DNA of 57,013 nt from Pleurotus ostreatus/Saccharomyces cerevisiae fusant (lineage: Eukaryota; Opisthokonta). The stretch covers positions 424-57,436 of the forward strand of contig JAMQCK010000127.1 in the NCBI GenBank assembly GCA_024196135.1, read 5' to 3'. A model generated the notes under the pieces. That model worked only from the letters and a program-made list of their open reading frames with translations. It made no database searches and had not been told where the DNA came from. Positions 14,691 through 27,405 of the stretch are shown piece after piece (position 1 is the first letter of the stretch; every line of letters begins with the position of its first letter). Made by a program: the position numbers and the translations under genes.

Positions 14691-17504
14691 TCACTCTACA
14701 CCATAGACGATTCTGGCATACCTCTGCTGTGGCTTCAACCCTAACGCCAACGAGCTCGAGCTCGCTGAGCTCTGACTGCGCGATGATGGCGGGCGGCGCG
14801 GAGGGATCGGTGGTATGCTCAGGCTACCGCTGCCACCAGTTGTCCTCCGTGGAGGTGGAGGCGGAGGCGCGCGCTTGCTCGCCTCGCCGGTCGTCGCTCT
14901 ACGCGTGATAGCCGGCGCCGCATTCAGCATGCCGCGCACCAGCGATCCCGAGCTCGAGTTATGACCATGAGACGAGCTGTGGCCCTGCGTCGAGCTCCCG
15001 TACTCGTCGTCATCATCTCGCACCCCAAGCAGTCCCCTGCCCTCATCCCCATCCGCACTACTCGTGATGCTCGGCGCGAAGCTCTCCCGCTTGCTCGCAC
15101 CGACGCTGAAGAACGGGCTGCTCGAGATTCCCGCGTCGTTGTGCTGCATCGGCCGCGCGTTGAGGTCATTATCGTCGAAGTCGCTCTCCACGGGCGACGA
15201 GGCGCGGCTTCCATCGCTCTCCCTGCCCTTCTCCGCCGCAGGCGCCGACTCAGCGTGCCTGTTCTCCAGCACCTCCACATAGCTCGACGGGAACAGCCCC
15301 TTGCGCCCGTCCAGCTCGCCCATCCACCACTCGTCCAGCACCTCGCTCACCACCGCAATCTCGTCGCCCGCGCGGAACGACAGCTCGTCCGCCGCGCCGC
15401 TAAAGTCGTACAGCGCCCTCGCGCGCTTCAGTCCACGCTGGCTCGGCGCCTTCAGGATACGAGCGGGCGGCTTCGGCGACGCCGCGGGCGACTTGCTCTT
15501 CATGCTCTTGTTCGACTGCTTGCGCCCGATGATCGGGAGGCCGACGCGCGAGGAGGAGGTCGAGGTGTTGGCGGCGCCGGAGTCGCTGTCGTGCGCGACG
15601 TCCTCGAGCGAGGCGAACTTCTTGCGCTCGTCGCGCGCCATGACGGGCTCCTTCTCCTCCGCCTCCTCGGGCTTTTTCTTGCTCCGCCCGAGGGAGGCGG
15701 CCCAGTTGGAGACGCTCATCTTGCGCGATTTCTCCTTGTCCTTGTCCTTTTCCTTATCTTTGTCCTTATCCTTTTCGCGGTCTTCCTTGCCGCCAGCGGT
15801 GACGTTGCTGTCCGCGCGCTTTCTGGCCAGCGACGACCCGGGGCGTGAAGGAGGACGGGAAGGAGGGCGTACGTCGGCGCGCGAGCCGGAACGGCTGTGA
15901 GACAACGATGTCGCGCGAGAGCGAGATTTGCTGTCCTTGGCGTCCTCTTCGTCCGAGGAGTCGGGTGTCGGGGGACGATCCGAGCGCTTTGAGGAAGTCG
16001 AGCGCGACAAGGCGCTCGCAGTGGCACGCGATAGGCTGGAGGCCTGCCGGTTATGAGTTGCGCGGGAGGTAGACAGCTTTCTTGTCGGGGCATTGTTCGT
16101 GGCAAGGATGCTCTTGCTGTAGACTGGGTCAGCGAGCGGACTGAGAACGGGCGGATGAACGTACGTTTCGGGCCAGTCTTCCCTGGTCTCTTCCAGGATC
16201 TCCAGCCAATTCTTCACGTACTTGATCTCCGAGTCGAGCAGTACCGTCACCTCCCGCAACAGCGAAGCCTCCGACTCCTGGATCTGATGAATATGCGCGC
16301 GCAGGTCTTCCTCCGCTTCTTCGCTGCGAAAGACTGGGTCAGCATTTGCATCCCCTCACAAAGTAGCCCAGCACTCACAATCGGAACTGCGCCCTCTCCA
16401 GCTCCTCCTCAGCCTCCTTCCTCTCCTTGTCCTTCTTCGAGCCTGCCCCGCGCAGCTTCTCTACCTGAGTGTGCGTCAGCTTTTGCTCCTTCGCCTACGC
16501 CTGCGCCAGCGCCTTATCCTTCGCATAGACTAGTCACTTACCTTCGCATGCGCCGCATCATAGCTCAACCTCCGGCTCTCGAGCTTCTTCCGCTGCACGT
16601 CGTACTCGCGGATGTCGTCGAGCAGCGACTTGAGCGACGCGAGGTACGTGTCCTCGAACTGCAGCGCGAACGTCTCCTGCAGCGTCGCGATCTTGCAGTG
16701 CGCGCGGCCGAGCTTGGTGAGGGCCTCGCCTGGGTGGGTGGATCAGCATGGCTTGGGATGAATGGGCTGGTTGAATGAATGGGCATGGGGAGGTTGTGTG
16801 GGGTTGGGAAAGATAGGTGGGATTAGGATGGCCAGGTCGAATAGCGAGGGCAGGCAGGTACGGGAGAGCGAGTGAGTGAGGGATAGACAAGCGAGGGCAG
16901 GCAGTATAGCGAGGGGAGATGTATGCCGCAGGTGCCATGCTGGTCTCATTCACGAGCTATAGCACGGCCAGGAACCAACGCAACCAGCTCGGCGAACCTT
17001 CACGAGCACGAGCACTCACCATACTCCGACTCGAACTCCTCTCCATGTGTGATCTGCGCGACGCCTAGCGTGTCGATCGGGAGCAGCTTCTCCCCGCTGT
17101 CGATCGCCTCGTTCGCCTTCTTCTTCGCGAGAAAGTGCGCGAAGCCTTCCGCGGCGTAGACGAGTCTGGAGTGCACGTTAGCGAGGGTCAAGTGTCATGA
17201 GGATTGGGTTGGGAGTTGGGTTAGAAGGTGGTTGAGTAAAGCTGGGGATTGAGGGAATTGCGAGGGGATGGCAGCCGTATCATGACGATAGCGCGCAGGG
17301 ATAATGGGGGGAGTGCGTCCCGCAATGACGATGGTGGTACTCCCTGCAATACCAGTCCGTGCACCCGAGCACTCACCTCTTTGCCCCCGCTCTGCGAAGC
17401 TCGATATCCTGCTCGAGCTCCTGCAACTCGTCCGACACCGTCGTCTTCTCCCGCGACGCGATCACCTCGCCGGCCCACTGGCGCAGCTTCCCGAGCTTTT
17501 CCAT
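14691..17504 (-). CDS. BAR domain-SH3 domain protein (endophilin/amphiphysin-like)
   Basis: Membrane-curving adaptor, expected to act in endocytosis or the actin cortex. Exons: 17504-17377, 17165-17020, 16729-16542, 16494-16379, 16323-16165 and 16116-14691, giving 720 residues. Residues 1-245 form a helical, charged BAR region starting MEKLGKLRQWAGEVI and running through LTKLGRAHCKIATLQETFA and LLDSEIKYVKNWLEI. A long disordered Ser/Arg-rich middle follows, with a Lys/Asp/Glu run near residues 355-375. The SH3 domain is at about 475-530, with ALYDF, the DEWWMGEL-type tryptophan pair and GLFPSSYVEV. The tail holds proline runs (APPPPPPRR and PPIPPRRPP), possible self- or partner-SH3 ligands. 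The 48-nt intron 16117-16164 is a multiple of three and open, so retention would simply add 16 residues. Confidence 0.93.
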
Positions 17505-18054
17505 GCGTAGAGTTAAGTAGTGGTAGGTGATGTGCGTTCGTCGTCCAGTCAAGCGTCGTCAAGCGTCGAGGATAAGATAGTAAGACCAGTCGTACGTTCG
17601 ATGGCAAGGTCGAGGATCGTCAATGGCAATGATATGACGGCGTTGAGTAACCAGAATCGTGTCACCAGCGCGCTTACTTACCTGTCGGCTAGCCATGCTG
17701 CGCGCTTGACGTGGAGGTTGGTGAGGATAACGAGATGCTCAGAAGATATCTGTGCTATGATGGCAAGAAGCAAGGGCGCGATGATTAGATGCGAATTAGA
17801 TGTGGCCATTGTCGGGCGGCGTTTCCGGCCCGGAGCGTAATGGTTCATCTCATTCACCCTCGCGCCGAGGCAGGAGACTGGTCCCGAGGTAGAGGTCATG
17901 TACTTCGCGACTCGTGTGTGTAAGGTCAAGGACGCGAGCATTCAACAGGATACAGAGTAGTAAGATCATGTACAAGAAGACGTGCAAGCAGTATACATGG
18001 GCATACAGACAGTCAACTCTACGCCCAAGACGGACATCACTCCGATGCAGCAAT
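17505..18054. other. Intergenic, promoter of the BAR-SH3 gene
   Basis: Separates two minus-strand genes. No gene, RNA or repeat was recognised. Confidence 0.5.
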
Positions 18055-20524
18055 TTATGGGTTTTGCACTCCCTTCTGTGAATGTCGTAGCCCTTCTTGG
18101 ATGGAGACGGCCTGTAGAAAGGTGATTAGAAAATATTTGAACGACAACGAGCTAGCTGCGCAGGTCCCGAGGCTTTGGGCCAGCAACGTGCAACAATCGA
18201 CCCGTTCAGCGACAAAAGTTGCACCGTCCACCAAGTGCATGCCGGCCCGCCAAGTTTGCATCAAAGACAGGAGACTGCTCAACTCACCTCCCCCACCCAC
18301 GGCAACTTGAAGAACTCCGCCCTCCTGAGCTCCTCCGCCCGCAGCGTCTTCCCCATCGACGGCCCGCTCCCCAGTATGTTTTCTAGGTCGCGGCTTTGGC
18401 TCTCCAGCCATTGCTGAATGAAGGTCGCTGGGTCGTCCGCGAAGGAGGAGAGGAATGACCGCTTGAGGTGTGCGTTGTGCAGGGATTGCACGTGGAGGGC
18501 GATCTAGAAGTAGGTTAGTTATGAGTCGAATCGGATAGGTCGCGGTGCAGAGCATGCCCGAGCAGCAAAGCACGCTAGTATATGATTTCCCACTCACCTC
18601 CTCCTCCAACTTCCCCAACGCCGCCAAATGTTCCTTACTCGGCGCCACCACCGCCTGCATCCTCCCCTTCATCCCCGTGTCCTCCATCTTCAGCTCCACG
18701 TCGAACGCCAGTGGCCTATCGGCAGGAAAGACACTCGGGTCGAGCGTATAACGCAAGAGGATCGGGTCGGGCGGCCGGAGGAACTTGTTCGCTAGGGCGG
18801 GGAGCATCTGGAACTGGATGTCGGCGCGGCCTGCGAGCTGCTTCAAGGGCCCGTCGAGGTGGATCATGGTGCGGTCGACCTTGTCCTGCAGCCCGTTGAT
18901 TTTCACGTAGTTCCATAGCGCCTGGATGACGCCCTGCCGGCTCTCTTGCTTGATGCCAATGATGTTGGCTGAGAGGGACAGGTTAGTATGCTCTTCGAGC
19001 GCTGAACCAAGTGCCGCATAGTGGACCATAGCGTCAGAACCGCAATGAGCGGCTCATTGCGCCGTTAGATGCTCCTCCCAATCACTCACCCAGATGCTCG
19101 TCCACCTTAAACTGCTCCGGCGTGTGTTCGAGGTGGAGCAAGACGCGAATGTCGACCGGAGTATCGCCCGCGCGACGGATCGTGAAGCCGTCCAGCTGCG
19201 GGTTCGCGCCGCCGGGCGTTTTGGGCCACTAGGGCGGACGGTCAGGATGATGTATACGCATGCGTCCTGCGCAATGCACTCACCTCCACCACATTCCCCT
19301 CCGCATACGTGCTCGGATCGCGGTCCAGCTCGACGATCATGCGCTTGATGAAGGTGCTGAACTTGCGCGTCGTGGCCGCCTTGTCCTTCGTTCGGGCGTT
19401 GGGGGGCTGGAGGGAGGTGGCGGTCAGCATCGTAAGCGTCGGCGTCGGACCAGACAGCACGAAGATTTAGACCGACGACTGGAAGCTTGCGACGGCAGCT
19501 CGAGGCCACATGCAGTGACGGCGTCGATTGAAGGCTCGAACTATTCACCCTCACTCACCTCCAACAACCTCCCCTCGATGCGGAACGACCACGCGGGGAT
19601 GCCCTCTCCGGTCTCAAAGTTCGTGTTCTCGGGCGGGACGCCGCCGGTCTGCCACGGCTGCCCGCTGACGGTGTGCGAGAGGAAGATGCGGAGGGTGCGG
19701 GTGGTCTGGACGTGGTGGTTGAGTCCAGTTTTGGTGGAGGAAGGTTGTGTGGTGCAGATTGCGTGTCAGGGTATTGAAGGATGGACGGGGCCGTGAAGGG
19801 AGTGGAGGTCGTGTGCGAGAGATGGAAGAAAACTCGATCAGCACCGAATCATAACGCAAGGTCAACCACTCACCCCCACCACCCTGGTCAACGCGTCCTG
19901 CACCTCAGCCTTCTTTCGCGACAATGTCCAGTCGAGCCGCCGTTCCGTTTCCAAAAGGGAGGTGTACATCTGAGAGGGCAAAAGTCAGCGGATGTCATTG
20001 AGAAGGTCAGAAGGAAGGGGCACATCAAGATGAGAAGTGCAAGAGAACGAAGAAGCGAGCAGAATGGCATGGACAGAGCAGTATCGCAGGTGGACGAGAT
20101 TGGGGAGCGAGTAACGTTGTGATCATGAGCCGCAAGAGGCGGACCAAGGTGGACGATGCAAGGCGCGCGTGCTTACCTGTGACTCCTCCGCAAACTCGGG
20201 CGTCTGCGCAAGGCTGGCGGGGAGGGACTTGCTCGTGAGCTTGCGCTTTCTGGCGAGGTTGGCAGGCGACGTGTATTCGATGCGTTGTCAATATGATTAT
20301 AGATTTGACGCGTAGGGGGAGTTCGTAGGTTGGAGGGAAGGTCATGATAACCGGGGAAGTCATTGTTGGCGGGGGATGCGCAAGGTGTTGGGGGACGGTG
20401 GCGGAAGCGCGGGGAGAAGTAGGGTTGACAAGTTGGAGGATGGCAAGGAAAACAGGAGCGGTCAGCTTTCTCCTAGTAGATGAGAGCCCTGGATCACGCA
20501 CTTGGCGAACTTGGGAGCGTCCAT
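18055..20524 (-). CDS. SWIB-domain chromatin-remodelling subunit (SMARCD/Ssr3/Rsc6 family)
   Basis: Core accessory subunit of SWI/SNF- or RSC-type remodelers in the nucleus. Nine exons: 20524-20502, 20249-20177, 19969-19874, 19705-19559, 19406-19284, 19228-19090, 18968-18598, 18503-18288 and 18111-18055, giving 414 residues. The basic N-terminus (KKRKLTSK) is followed by a coiled segment (ETERRLDWTLSRKKAEVQDALTR, split here by commas: ETERRLDWTL, SRKKAEVQDA, LTR), RTLRIFLSHTVSGQPW, and FSTFIKRMIVELDRD. The SWIB fold is at about 200-275 (QGVIQALWNYVK.NGLQDK, then MIHLDGPLKQL). A C-terminal region follows (HNAHLKRSFLSSF and LPWVGEAVSIQEGLR). This order matches BAF60/Swp73. It cannot be assigned to SWI/SNF versus RSC without a tree. 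The 7-codon first exon is supported by the in-frame join MDAPKFAKKRKL. Confidence 0.9.
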
Positions 20525-22747
20525 GGTCAGTGAACGGGGGACTGAGTTCGGTTGAAGATGTGTTTGGCGCGCTCAGTCCAGCGCTGAGTGAAGGGGCGGG
20601 CAGAGTCGTATGTCGGTCTGTCGGGCAGCTCTGCTCTCAGAGAGGCTACTGAGGTCGAACGCGAGAGAGAGAGGAGGAACTTGGAAGTGCTGATGGCAAA
20701 CCAGAACAAGGACAAGGACGCGTTTACGGGCCGGTGCGCGGGGATGATCTTAGTCTGGCGCGTGCGTTGAACGATTACCTGATTGGGCAAATAGCAAATG
20801 CACGTGCAGAGGACACCTATGCACCCACAAGTCAGTCACCTTTAAGGCTCATATTCATTGTGCATTGCTGAAGTCGCTGGAGAGGCGCAGGAGGTCTGAG
20901 AGGTGATGAATAATGAATTTGCGTGGTCTTGAATTCGGCAAGTGCGCGCTTCTTAGGGTCGCGCCCGCCACTTGCGCACAGGCTGATCTATACAGATTAT
21001 ATCGAGTGCATCACAAAAAGGTCAGTAAGACGCGCAGAGATTACAAGCATCGACCGTTGAAAAGCAGAAAGCGCCAGTCAATGGCGATTCAGAACGAGAG
21101 GTCGGATTGTCGGACCGAACACCCGCTCGCACAAGACTTGAATCTCATGCGCCCTGCCTCTGATTGTCACGTCAATATTCATTTACGCTATGGCCGCCTC
21201 TTTTCTCCCTAACGTTGATGCTGAGAGCATCTTGCCGTCTAACTGCTGTTCCTCAAGTTGGCTAGATGGTACATCAGGAAATTGGTGGATTCCTCATTCT
21301 GGCGTGCGGGCCTCGCGAGGTCACGCATCCTCGTTGGAAGAGTAGACCGGAGTATGAGCAGTCACAAACAAGAAATACGATTACGATGGCTTGCCAAATG
21401 ACGGTCAGCGTGTGTCTGGCTTGTGCGCCAGTATAAAGTCTAGGCAAGCGCATGTGGGCCGTCTGAGGGCCCGAAAAGATGCTGAAAGGATCACACTGAC
21501 CTACGACAGTACGGTCAGCCTTCGGATTAGTCAGATAGAGCAACTCTCTACATCGAGAGTCTTATTGCCGGGCAGACGAGCGTCCTGGGTCGGTTCGAGG
21601 GACGCGCCGTAAGGCAGGATCTGATCCGATGACTTCGCTGGCAAGTTCCGGGTCACGTGAGCGGTTGAAGTCCAGCTCACGTTCTAGGAGTATCTCCTGC
21701 CCATGTCCCGCCCGGCGCAGGTACATAAGAGGCCTCCGACTCCCCCAGCGTAGCCCTCTCTAGCTTTGACGCGCGAGCACCTCAGGTACAGTCCGCTTTT
21801 GATTGCCTCAGTTACTTACTGATATCGGCGCAGCGTATTAACAGCGCGTAGTAGTCCTTCTTGGTACCGGTGAGATGTATACGTCTCCCTCGATTCCACA
21901 GCTGACGCAGCAATCAGGTATATAGTCGCTTTCTCTCTTTCGGGGGACAAGGTGTCCATCGCATTTGCTACAAAGTGAGCCCGGCATGGCTAGGTGGCTG
22001 AGATGATCATTGACGTGTTTACAGATGTTTCTCTCGGGAATTCGATGATGCGCTGGGTCTCTTCAATAGACGTGGATAAATTAGATGGTCTATAGCTTAA
22101 ATAGCAGATTTACGAAGTGAATAGAGCTATATGGCATTTACAACGAATGAACCTGAGAAAATCAGTGGTAATGGATTAATTTCTGGATCCGTTCGAGCGG
22201 CGTTATCTCCAGCAAGCTGAAAGGTCGTTTGGCAAGTCGAAGGCGAGATTCGAAGGCTTGTGGCAAGGAGACCGCACGCTTGCGACGGCTTTGCCAAAGG
22301 TTACAAGAATTGCGAATTACAACCGGATGTGCTGTGGAGCATAAGGGCCCGTAACGCTACGTAAGCTCGCCCTGCCTTGCTGCAGCTTGCGAAGGTTTGT
22401 ATGCGCTTATACCGCATTACGCTGAATCTCCGAAAACCCTGATGACTAGCGGTGAATGAAGGCACCGCTAAGTGGACTGCGCCGTATCTGTTTCATGCAG
22501 TTTGTTGGGCGCTGGGTCACGGTATCTGCAGACATACTCGTGGTGGCTGCGCTGGCATGCTGTATAAGTATCGTAAGTACTTCATGAGGCGCGCGCTTAC
22601 CGACAGTTACACCCCGCTTGAACGCTACACATATCGCTCAGTGTCTCATTGCTCGCGCAAACACGAGTGTATAGCACCTAATTCGCTGCTTAAACGAAAG
22701 CACCACGGCATCGTCAACTCGACGTCAAAATATCTACTGAGTCGCCA
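20525..22747. other. 2.2-kb region without a firm gene
   Basis: The left end is the promoter of the SWIB gene. At 21720-22100 there is a promoter-like layout: ACATAAGAG, then a C/T-rich stretch, a possible 48-nt leader intron (GTACAG...CGCAG), and an ATG at 21875 opening a tiny frame. That frame could join through a 105-nt intron to a second short one, giving about 37 codons with no recognisable features. The rest shows nothing I can name. Confidence 0.4.
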
Positions 22748-24191
22748 ATGGCGCCGAAACCCACCCTTGCGCGCATCCGCCGCTCGAAAGCCTCCGAACG
22801 TAGAATGCTATCCGTCCTTTGCATCCTCGGATTCATCCTGGCAACTGTGTCTGTCGTCGGCGCATACGACAGTAATCCTATCTATGTGACGATTTGCGGC
22901 GAGGCTGGCGCGTTCCTTTCGCTGTGGTGGGTACGCTAACGGCAATCTATGGTCGGACAGCTGAAAAGTACGGCTTAGTGTAGGCCTTCTTCAACTCTTC
23001 CCCGCGAAGCAGAATCCGGAATCCGATATCGAGCTCGGTCGCGTCCGTGCTGAGTCGCGGGCTTTTCGTGTGCCAGACGACAGGGACGACGAGCGCCTGC
23101 TTCGGGAAACGTCTAACACTGCTCTCCCGGCATACAGGCGTGGGCCAAGCCCTTCACCTACGAGGTCCAATGCTTTCTTGCGGCGGCGGCGCAACAGACG
23201 TCGACGTTCCTCTTCCTCTGCGTCTACTCCAGATATTACTATTCTGCCTCCCTCTCGGCCCTCGTCGTCCAATTCATCGGCCGACCGTGCGCAAGACATG
23301 GACGCGGAGATGGCAAGTCCATACGACGCTGGGATACCCCTGGATCTTGATATAATCCCCCGGGCGATCTCCCCATCGGGGGGTAGGAGGAAAACCAAGG
23401 GGACACCTGCGCTTGACCTCTCAGTCATCGACCACGAGCTCGCCGCCGGCAACATCGCTCGCATGAGGGAGGTGGCAGATAATAGCGATATGGAGAAGCG
23501 GAATAGGGAACGGGCGAACGTGTGGAGTCGCATGTCGTCGCCTGCCGAGGCTAAGACTCACGATTCGTCGGGCGTGCTGCGAAAGTCTCCTGGATGGAGG
23601 AATACGTTCAGGATCCTGCCACCCCGCATTGGCGCGAGGAAGCGCGAACGCCACGCAGCAAGCAACACGAGCAGCGCGAATGGGGGCGATGAACCATCTC
23701 CGGGATCGGGGTCAGATTCCGAGTCGGACATCGTTCCTGCCAGGAGGGTTGGGAACCATTTTCATGATCCATTCCTCGGCGAAGATGATGATCTGACCCC
23801 CGAGTATCCCATCCTGCAGTCCCCATCCGATCCCTTGATAATTCAACACACGGCTGACGATGCGCCCGAGGATTTCGTTGGCGCCCTGCAGCAGCGCACA
23901 TCAGCGAATGGCCAGCTGGGCATCGACGTGTCACATCTGCCTCAGCGTTCCCCGCCTTTACCGCTGCGTAGTCTTCTGGTCAAGACGTCGCTTCCGTGCG
24001 AACCAAGTGTGCCTCATCCGCTTCCGATTGCGTTGTTGCAGGAGGGAGCCACCGACACGGATCCTGTCGTCGCATGTCATATTGCGAAACCTTCGACTAC
24101 GTCCGACCGCCCCTTGAGCCCGTTGGGAGATCTAGTGTGGCAAGATCCCTATTCCGACGTCACAATACGAGTTATACCTGCCGATTTCTAG
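22748..24191 (+). CDS. Hypothetical protein with two N-terminal membrane segments and disordered tail
   Basis: Not recognised. Exons 22748-22926 and 22979-24191 (donor GTGGGT, acceptor CTTAG) give 463 residues. A basic N-terminus (PTLARIRRSKASERR) precedes a first hydrophobic segment (LSVLCILGFILATVSVVGAY) and a second (VTICGEAGAFLSLCVGLLQL), which is only complete after splicing. The remaining roughly 390 residues are predicted to be soluble and disordered, with a poly-Arg/Ser stretch (RRRRNRRRRSSSSAS) and acidic patches. By the positive-inside rule, both the N-terminus and the long tail would face the cytoplasm. The domain order suggests a membrane-tethered scaffold, but that is inference only. 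Confidence 0.75.
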
Positions 24192-25161
24192 GTGCGTACG
24201 ACAATCTCAAGGGAGGAACTCGCACTGAGAGAAAGCGTAGTCGGCACATGAGGGGGACTAATTTCGAGCCAGAACGAGTCGATGGGGAGCCGTAGGGTCC
24301 AGAGAGCATAGAGGGTGATGTGCCGCACCTGGCACCACCAACAGATTGGCTGCGGAGTCGCTTCTGAGATGTATCTCGCACGAGTCATTGTAGAGTATTG
24401 TATCGCGGAGACCACTGTATCATCAGTTGAACGCAACTGAAGTGCTAAGCTCATTGACTGCACGCGATCATTAGGCGGGGCCGACGCGAGAAAGTAAGGC
24501 GGCCGCGGTGATATAATGGCGCGGCAAGCCGCATGCGCAAAGGCGAGAGGTACTTAGCAGTGGAAGTCAAGAACAATAAAGTAACGGCTGTAATCTTGCG
24601 TGAATGCCGGTCACCATCGCCTAGGTCCTAGGATATTGTTTTCCGGTGTGGACAGGACCGTCCACAGCTTCAAGTCAGCACCATTGTTTTTCAAAACACT
24701 TGCAAGAGGCCAAAAGTCGGGCGAGAGATGCAGCTTGATGGCGCCGGCGACGGCCCCAAGTCGTCGAGGGACGATGGTCGTTGGGAAGAGGGTGGGCCGG
24801 TTGTTGCCGCGACTCAGCATGTGCGGTACCTATACTTTCCTATTCCTGGACCGGACACAGCGACAAGCTAAATACAACATGTGCTCGCTTTTGATTTTGA
24901 TCATGATGGACTCGGTGGTCCAATGCGCTCGATTTTGCCTTCGTTGCGTCCCGGCCATGAACTACCGAGTGCATCCGAATTGAGCTTGCTTCCATGTACA
25001 GTATGCAGCGACTTGGCGCCTGCGGGTTCGGGTATAGGTAGTTTGAGCGGAAGTCGATCGACCTCTCCCACCGGGCCGCCTCGTCTGAAAGGACAGACCC
25101 CTTCAATTGTCCTTCACAAGCAGGTCAAAAGCTCAAGCAGAAGAAGCGTTCAAAAAGACGC
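24192..25161. other. Intergenic, no gene recognised
   Basis: 3' region of the two-TM gene and the downstream flank of the tRNA. Open frames up to about 127 codons are present but show no features of real proteins. Confidence 0.5.
25152..25156 (-). terminator. Pol III terminator of tRNA-Glu
   Basis: Run of five T on the minus strand, 6 nt past the tRNA 3' end. Confidence 0.8.
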
Positions 25162-25240
25162 TTCGGATACGGGGAATCGAACCCCGAGCTGCCGCGCACT
25201 GCATGAGAGGCGGCAATGTTGGCCGTTACACCATATCCGA
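25162..25240 (-). tRNA. tRNA-Glu(CTC) with a 7-nt intron
   Basis: Reading the minus strand from 25240: acceptor TCGGATA pairs with TATCCGA. The D arm is GTGT...ACAT with AACGG in the loop. The anticodon stem GCCGC pairs with GCGGC and the T stem CGGGG pairs with CCCCG around TTCGATT. The discriminator base is A. The anticodon loop is too long by 7 nt. Placing an intron after position 37 leaves CTCTCA plus C, with anticodon CTC (Glu). Box B is GGTTCGATTCC. A Pol III terminator of five Ts follows (plus-strand A run 25152-25156). The sequence resembles yeast tRNA-Glu. Confidence 0.9.
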
Positions 25241-26099
25241 TGCTAGAGAATTTGCGCTGCCTCTACTTCTCTCCGTTGCCTCAAGCACTCCTGTCCTCTT
25301 GAATTCTACTGCGCCCCAAAGCACTCGCCGTGCGGTAAGAGGGGTGAATGACGAGGGCACTCGTACGCCGGGAACGATGTGGCACAGGGTCACGAGGAAG
25401 AGATATGCAGGCTGGCCCCTCTATGAGGAAGGGCGTGAGGATAGGACGAAAGGGAAGGGACTCAATGGAGGTGGGCCTCGCGCTCTGCTTCACATACTGT
25501 CTTTTACCAGGAAGTCGGAACGACGAGGGCATTGTTCCCAAATGGTGTGGCTGCCATATGTGTCGACCGCAGGGCAGGCGTTGGCATTTGCCCGGGGAGG
25601 GGAGATGGTTGCAGGAGGGGAGAAGGGATTGTGGAGTGAGCGAAAAGGGAAGAAAAGGAGAGCGGGTGATTGATTGGCTGACCCCGCCCGGAAAGCGCAT
25701 GCTTCAGAAATACGCGGACTGGATCTCTGAAAGTACGGCGATGAACGGGCCTCGGAGTCGAATACCTGCCCGAACGCAACGGTGTATAGCGTGCAAGCTG
25801 GCATACAGATGCCCTTCGATCGAACTGGCCTTCCGGCGAGCCTGACAACAGTGGGACACGGAATCTACCTTTTTTGCATTGTCAACATCTGCGGAAGGGG
25901 AGACACATACCCCTCGTCAAGACCTTGATTTGCTTGCAGCTGAGAGCAATTGGACAGGTAGGTGTGGTTTGAGTTCATGGAAGGCGGAATGCATGCTTCA
26001 TGGGGGATGTACATGTGTATATCATACGTAGGCTCAGCCGTAGTAGCATACGTAGGAGCGAAGAGCAAGAAACAGAAGGTGCTGCTTGGCGCACAACCA
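25241..26099. other. Intergenic, no gene recognised
   Basis: Between the tRNA and the ubiquitin-L40 stop codon. Overlapping open frames exist on both strands at 25281-25848, and none is convincing. Confidence 0.5.
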
Positions 26100-26643
<544 letters not shown>

Positions 26644-27405
26644 TTTGGCGGCAGCGGCGGCGCTGGTTGTCGGCGATGTCGGTGTCGCTGGCGTAGGCAA
26701 CAGTGAGGGCGGGAACAGGAACGGCAATTGCCGTGGTGTGCTGTACAGCTCGATCAGGTGACACGCACAGTGCTGCTTGAGGCTTCGGTGATTGCCGATC
26801 GTTGAACTTGATCGCTCGCTGTTCACGCGTTCACGCGTCGAGCGATAACTTTGGAGGGACGTTCAAGTCTTCGAGGCAGGGCCTTCCATCAGCCTACATG
26901 TCAGTATAGAGGGCTGCTCTTGAATCCAAACTGCCTCAAATCAGTACGAGATATATGTGCGCCACGCCTGAAAATTTGTTATGCGACCCGCCTACCGCAT
27001 TGGTTATGAGTATAGCACATTCAAGTCGCGCACTCATGCTCAATTCTCATTTCTCAAAGAGGCAGATAGACATTGAGATCACATTTTACGCGCCTTGCCT
27101 TGAATTCGCGACCTGATTCGCAAGCCATTGGGCATATCCCATAGCACGAGAACAACGTCGCGTAGTGTATCGACAAGTCCGTGTCCGCTACCTCCCAGTC
27201 CGCCTCTGTCCATCTTTGCGGCCACGTCCTCCTGGCCCCCGTCTCGGCGTCTACTTCCGCGTCCGCATCCACGGCCTCTCGTCATCCAGCCCTCTATCGT
27301 ATACAACTCCGTAGCGGCATCTATGCACACCTCCCGGGCCTCTTCCATTCATGCGACACATGACCCGTACCGAGATGCCAGTATGCCACCCGCATGTAAT
27401 CCACT
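26644..27405. other. Intergenic, ubiquitin-L40 promoter and stress-protein 3' end
   Basis: No further gene seen. Frames of up to 93 codons on either strand look incidental. Confidence 0.5.

Noticed and set aside
14961..15848. 295-codon plus-strand frame
   Set aside because: Antisense to the disordered part of the BAR-SH3 gene; no motifs.
18113..19029. Single long minus-strand frame of 324 codons as an unspliced gene
   Set aside because: It reads across three exons and two introns of the SWIB gene. The spliced model restores family motifs on both sides.
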